From: Ceratodon purpureus
Lineage: Eukaryota > Streptophyta > Bryopsida > Pseudoditrichales > Ditrichaceae
Assembly (NCBI GenBank): GCA_014871385.1
Contig: CM026432.1
Location: 4,265,271 to 4,329,270 of the forward strand
DNA: 64,000 nt
Direction of reading: 5' to 3'
Positions 60,392 to 64,000 of the stretch are shown in pieces. Both the position numbers and the translations under genes were made by a program. Positions within the stretch are counted from its first letter, which is position 1. Every line of letters begins with the position of its first letter. A model generated the notes under the pieces. The model worked only from the letters and a program-made list of their open reading frames with translations, was not told the DNA's origin and ran no database searches.

Positions 60392-61612
60392 ACCTGGCAT
60401 GTTTCTCCCTATATTTGACGATAATTCATTATGATCCAAGGAGGCACAGAACCTGCAGCTCGACTACCCAGGTTCTTGTAACGAAGCCTCTTGGACAGAT
60501 TTCACTCATCATTGGAAAACCAAGCTTGGTGGCACAAATACCAAATTTCGGCCACAACTATCAACTTCTCAGACTCTCAGCTATTGACTTTGCGAGTAGG
60601 CACTTTGTACAGTAGTTGATTGCTTTTGCTTCCGTGCAACGGCAGATGGTGCGCGAGCATGTTGACTACTTGAAACTTGGATTGCAGTTCCCTGGTTCAG
60701 CGTTTTCATGGCCTCTCCCTGCTCTGGGACTGTTGCCTTGTAAGTTATTCTTGAACTCGCAAGTATTGAAGGCATTTGACAGGTTCGCTAGCGATACAGA
60801 TTTTCGGGGGGATAAGATTTGACAGGATTTGTTTAAGTCTGTTCTATATCTATTTTACCTTCCATGTACAATGTACATATATTGATTATTTTGTAAAGCC
60901 GGAATTATATTTCATTGGTCGAGCTGTACTCTTCGCAGGTTTCGAGGATGCCGTGTTTCACTTTTCTCTGTATTCTTGAGTTGATTTGTGAACGTTCAAG
61001 TGTTTCTGAGTGAACCCACAAGGAAAATTAGTCTCGTCTTGTCGGTCACTATTAGTTGAATATGATTTATTCTACTTATAAACGTAAAATTGTACTGACA
61101 CATAAATTTGTTGCACAAGTGTTTATTTTGTTTATTTTAATTGTTTAGTTAGCAATTTTGGATTCAACCATTGAAATGATACAACAACACCTCTATTCAA
61201 CACGCCAACATATACAAGAGATCTAAATAATACAGAATTGACACTGATTGGCAAACTGTACCTTTATAATGCCTTGACACAAAAATAATACATAGTCGGA
61301 TTATAAACCGTGATCCAGGTCCATAGAGGGAAGCTCCTCCAAAATTTACCTCCACACCAGTCAGGTACTCACATGCTACATCCGACTACCGGTATCTAAT
61401 ACGAGTTAATACCTAGGCACATTTGTATGTGCTACCTCCATTCAAACCAGACTGAGATTCTAGGTGTTCAACATCCAAAACTGTAAAATGAAGAAGCTCC
61501 TGCTCTGACCCATGGCAGAGATGGTGTCTACATACTCTTATCAGCTGCAAAGATGCAGGGACTACATTCTTTTCCACCAGAAGGTTGACAACCACAACAA
61601 CGGCCCCCACTT
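60392..61612. other. Convergent intergenic region (3' ends of CGLD27 and the small HSP gene)
   Basis: No gene is supported. 60.4-61.0 kb is probable 3' UTR of CGLD27; 61.1-61.6 kb is probable 3' UTR of the minus-strand small HSP gene. Confidence 0.5.
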
Positions 61613-62910
61613 CTACTGACCTCCTATGGTCACCTCAATGGTTCTTGGCTTGGCCGGCTGAGGAGGGGGAACCTTGGGCACAGTGACAGTTAGCACGCCG
61701 TCCACGCAAGAGGCCCCAATCTTGTCCAAGTTGGAGTTCTGAGGGAGAGTGAATTTGCGCATGAATGTGCCTGAGTTGCGCTCCATGCGAATATACTTCA
61801 CGTGAGGGTCCTGTTCCTCGCGTTTCCGAGTTCCACCAATGACTAGCACGTTGTCATTCTCCAGTTGCACCTGCGTTCATTGGATATGGCAGAGTCAATA
61901 CACACTGCACAGTCCAAGAAAGGCAACAACATGGAACTAATGAAGCGACAATTTGTTTCAAGCAGCAGCAAAATGATAGTAAAGTATTGCTACTAATTGC
62001 ATAGCATTCAAAAGTTCTATTTAGGATCACATTTCGGCGCGAATCTCTCATCCAACACTCCTCCAAAGGAAAAAAGTGAAAGACTTGAACTACTTGAACG
62101 CCAAGCCTAGTCGACTTGAAGAAAACGGTCATTTGCAACATGACATTGAAAACAGTACTACTATTAGCTGCATTGCAACAAGCAATCTGCTAAGAAACAG
62201 AAACTCTCACTCACTCATTCAAAGAATCCATCGACCTCAAAATACAGTTTACTGGATTCTTTGGATGAGTGAGTGAGAGTTTGAATGAGTGTAAAATAGT
62301 TATCATCACCGAAACGACATTAGACGGGGCACTGCGACTAACCACATTGCATCTAACTATCTTCAGAGAACAGAATTTACTAGAAAGTTTTCAGTCACGC
62401 GTATTCAAAGACAAGGCAACAAATGCCTGTCTAGATTTTAATAAGAAGCCGGTTTTTGACGGTAATAGATTTTCGTTTTTCTTTTGGAAGTCAATTACCG
62501 ACTTCATAAAATCGGCAACAAATGACAGCTGTGGTTTCAAAACTAGGCCCAACCGACTTCAGAAATGCTATCAACGAGATCACATAGCAAACAACCCCTG
62601 CGACTTACTCACATTGCGTCAATCTCACTCTCACCCCTCCAAAACAAAACTCCAATCTCTAACACGACCAAAACCAACTCTAACAAAAACCGATCACCAT
62701 CACCACACCAAAATCCTCCATTACCTTCACATCGGCAGACTTCAGCCCCGGCATGTCAGCCACAAACACATAAGCATCCGGAAGCTCCTTCACGTCCACC
62801 GCAGTGCTCACCATCGCCTTCGTATCCCGCACATACTTCTGCGACTGCGGGTTCAGCGACTTCTCCAGCTCGTCAGGGAAGCTCAGAATCTGGAACAGCG
62901 GGAAGTCCAT
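61613..62910 (-). CDS. Class II cytosolic small heat-shock protein (HSP20 family, ~17 kDa)
   Basis: Two exons on the minus strand, 62,910-62,725 and 61,870-61,613, code for 147 aa. It is an ATP-independent chaperone that binds unfolding proteins in large oligomers in the cytosol. The alpha-crystallin domain runs from about residue 38: [20 protein letters not shown], then after the splice site [39 protein letters not shown], and [19 protein letters not shown], followed by the C-terminal tail motif IEV. The conserved DMPG, MRKF and GVL..TVPK positions and the PPP tail place it in class II. The start at 62,910 ([12 protein letters not shown]) is the first true ATG of the frame. The 854-bp intron contains a hairpin (62,201-62,282). 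Heat-shock elements and a TATA box lie upstream. Length matches the family. Confidence 0.94.
62201..62282. ncRNA. Near-perfect intronic hairpin, 30-bp stem, 22-nt loop (possible small-RNA precursor)
   Basis: 62,201-62,230 (starting AAACTCTCACTCACTCATTC) is the reverse complement of 62,253-62,282 except at one position, with a 22-nt loop between. It lies in the intron of the small HSP gene and would fold in the transcript of either strand. On the minus-strand (sense) transcript the mismatch is C-A; on the plus strand it is a G-U wobble. It could be a miRNA-like or siRNA precursor, or a very small palindromic transposon remnant. Expression is unknown, so the RNA call is tentative. Confidence 0.4.
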
Positions 62911-63174
62911 CGCTCTCTTCGAAAACTCCTCAAACTGAAGCACAACCGAAACTAGCCGAAATCCGCTACAAAGCTAGTTCACTACTTGCTCAAATCTGCA
63001 CCAAAGAAGATCACACCGGAGCTCAAAAGAAGCGCGCAATGAAGAGCGAGGGAGATCGCAGGGAGAGGAGAGCAGGAGATGGTTGGTGAGAGAGATGAGG
63101 GCGAGAGAGTGGATGCAGGGGTAAATTGGCGATGGCGATGTAGCTTTTGGTGCTTCAGCTTCAATGGGAGAGAA

Positions 63175-63182
63175 TTTTAATA
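63175..63182 (-). promoter_or_regulatory. TATA box of the small HSP gene
   Basis: On the minus strand this reads TATTAAAA within GCGCTATTAAAATTC, about 265 bp upstream of the start codon and just downstream (in gene sense) of the heat-shock elements. Confidence 0.65.
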
Positions 63183-63229
63183 GCGCTGGCCGGGGTGTGT
63201 CTGGAACCCGCTGGGGAGAGTGTGGAGGT

Positions 63230-63252
63230 TTCTAGAGGTTTCCGCGGGTTTC
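63230..63252 (-). promoter_or_regulatory. Heat-shock element (gapped, 10-bp periodic)
   Basis: On the minus strand GAA triplets occur exactly 10 bp apart three times (complements of TTC at 63,230, 63,240 and 63,250), each in the context GAAAC; the intervening 5-bp units are degenerate. This is the spacing heat-shock factor trimers use. A further inverted pair GGTTCCAGA lies at about 63,201-63,209. The position, about 50-75 bp above the TATA box, fits a heat-inducible promoter. Confidence 0.7.
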
Positions 63253-64000
63253 TGGAGTTGGGGGGTGGCGCGAGTCTGCTGAGTTGGCGACTGCCACTTG
63301 GCTTTCAAGCTTCTGTCCTTTTGGAGCTTGGGAATTGTCCCGGTATGTTCAGGGTGTCTAGGGTATCAACAAGTACAAGATAGTGTTCTGTACTCGGCTT
63401 TCTATACTTCATGTATTCTTGTACTTTTGAATGTTTTATGTCTACTAGGAACATGTTAATATAAATATGCTTTCAAATGTAGGACCTTCTTAACTTGAGT
63501 ATGGGACCGGGAAATTGAATACGGTATAAGAAATTATGTAATATTTTAGAACCATGGATATACATTCCTTATGGTAGAATTTTTTCTAAAAAAGATTTTT
63601 GGTACTAGAATTTAGGGTTTGGGGTACTAGATACATCCATTTATTATTCCAAAATGAACTAATCAGTTGAAAGGCCAATTTTAACAAACGAAGCTATCAG
63701 AATTGTATTGGAAATAATTATTTAAGAAAATCATTCTTTTAATATGACATTTTAAGCATTCCACTGGTTGATGTTCCATTGTTTCATGTGGATTTTCCAT
63801 TGTAATCCGTGACCTGAAGTCATCACTATCACGAATAACATATTATTAATCTCCACATCATTTGAGACAAGATATGACTGCATTCAAAGAACCATATTGG
63901 CAACTCAATAGTGTATTATCAATTTAACAACTATAGTACGGCAATGTAAAACGGAACACAGTAGTAACTCATGACATACAGGAGCACAACTTTTTAATCA

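Larger units (their letters stand above)
62911..64000. other. Promoter of the small HSP gene, then AT-rich intergenic DNA
   Basis: 62,911-63,150 is the leader of the minus-strand small HSP gene, 63,175-63,260 holds its TATA box and heat-shock elements, and 63.35-64.0 kb is AT-rich without a recognisable gene. Confidence 0.55.

Overview
This is nuclear DNA of a land plant, and it looks most like a moss or another bryophyte. The evidence is many short GT-AG introns in AT-rich sequence, plastid-targeted proteins of the green lineage (a folate/biopterin-type carrier, an ABCB26-type half ABC transporter, CGLD27), the plant UBL-UBA factor RAD23, a plant class II small heat-shock protein and two BCS1-like plant AAA-ATPases. 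'Moss-like' is inference from gene structure and base composition; no organism-specific marker was seen. All exon models below were built by hand from splice consensus, phase and family similarity, and each keeps one open frame from start to stop.

Layout. 0.7-2.1 kb (+): an intronless protein kinase-like gene with DFE in place of DFG. 3.4-7.1 kb (+): a ten-exon plastid folate/biopterin transporter-family gene. 8.4-11.6 kb (+): an unrecognised AT-rich gene coding for 891 aa. It has a very lysine-rich first half followed by what reads as a divergent trypsin/HtrA-like fold lacking the catalytic His. 14.2-16.2 kb (-) and 26.0-27.7 kb (+): two divergently transcribed AAA-ATPase paralogues with identical intron positions. 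The spacer between them holds a Stowaway-type MITE (17.1-17.4 kb), diverged direct repeats and a complete PIF/Harbinger transposon (20,039-23,831) with TTA target duplications. That element carries an intact DDE transposase, a MYB/trihelix-type second ORF broken by one in-frame TAG, and a captured villin-like exon. 27.8-33.7 kb: very AT-rich, with several local repeat arrays. 33.8-38.0 kb (+): RAD23, 12 exons. 42.3-48.2 kb (+): an ABCB26-type transporter, 17 exons. 48.2-57.7 kb: no convincing gene; diverged repeats, a possible SINE, a TIR element flanked by TTAA and a possible LTR remnant. 58.8-60.4 kb (+): CGLD27, with an intron in its 5' leader. 61.6-62.9 kb (-): a class II small heat-shock protein gene, with an upstream heat-shock element and an 82-nt near-perfect hairpin inside its intron.

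Functionally the genes are a mixed housekeeping set. Three products (folate/biopterin carrier, ABCB26, CGLD27) are likely plastid membrane proteins, RAD23 and the small HSP belong to protein quality control, and the AAA-ATPases are membrane-anchored. Nothing suggests a co-regulated cluster. The most unusual items are the unrecognised lysine-rich/protease-fold gene, the villin exon carried by the Harbinger element and the intronic hairpin of the small HSP gene.
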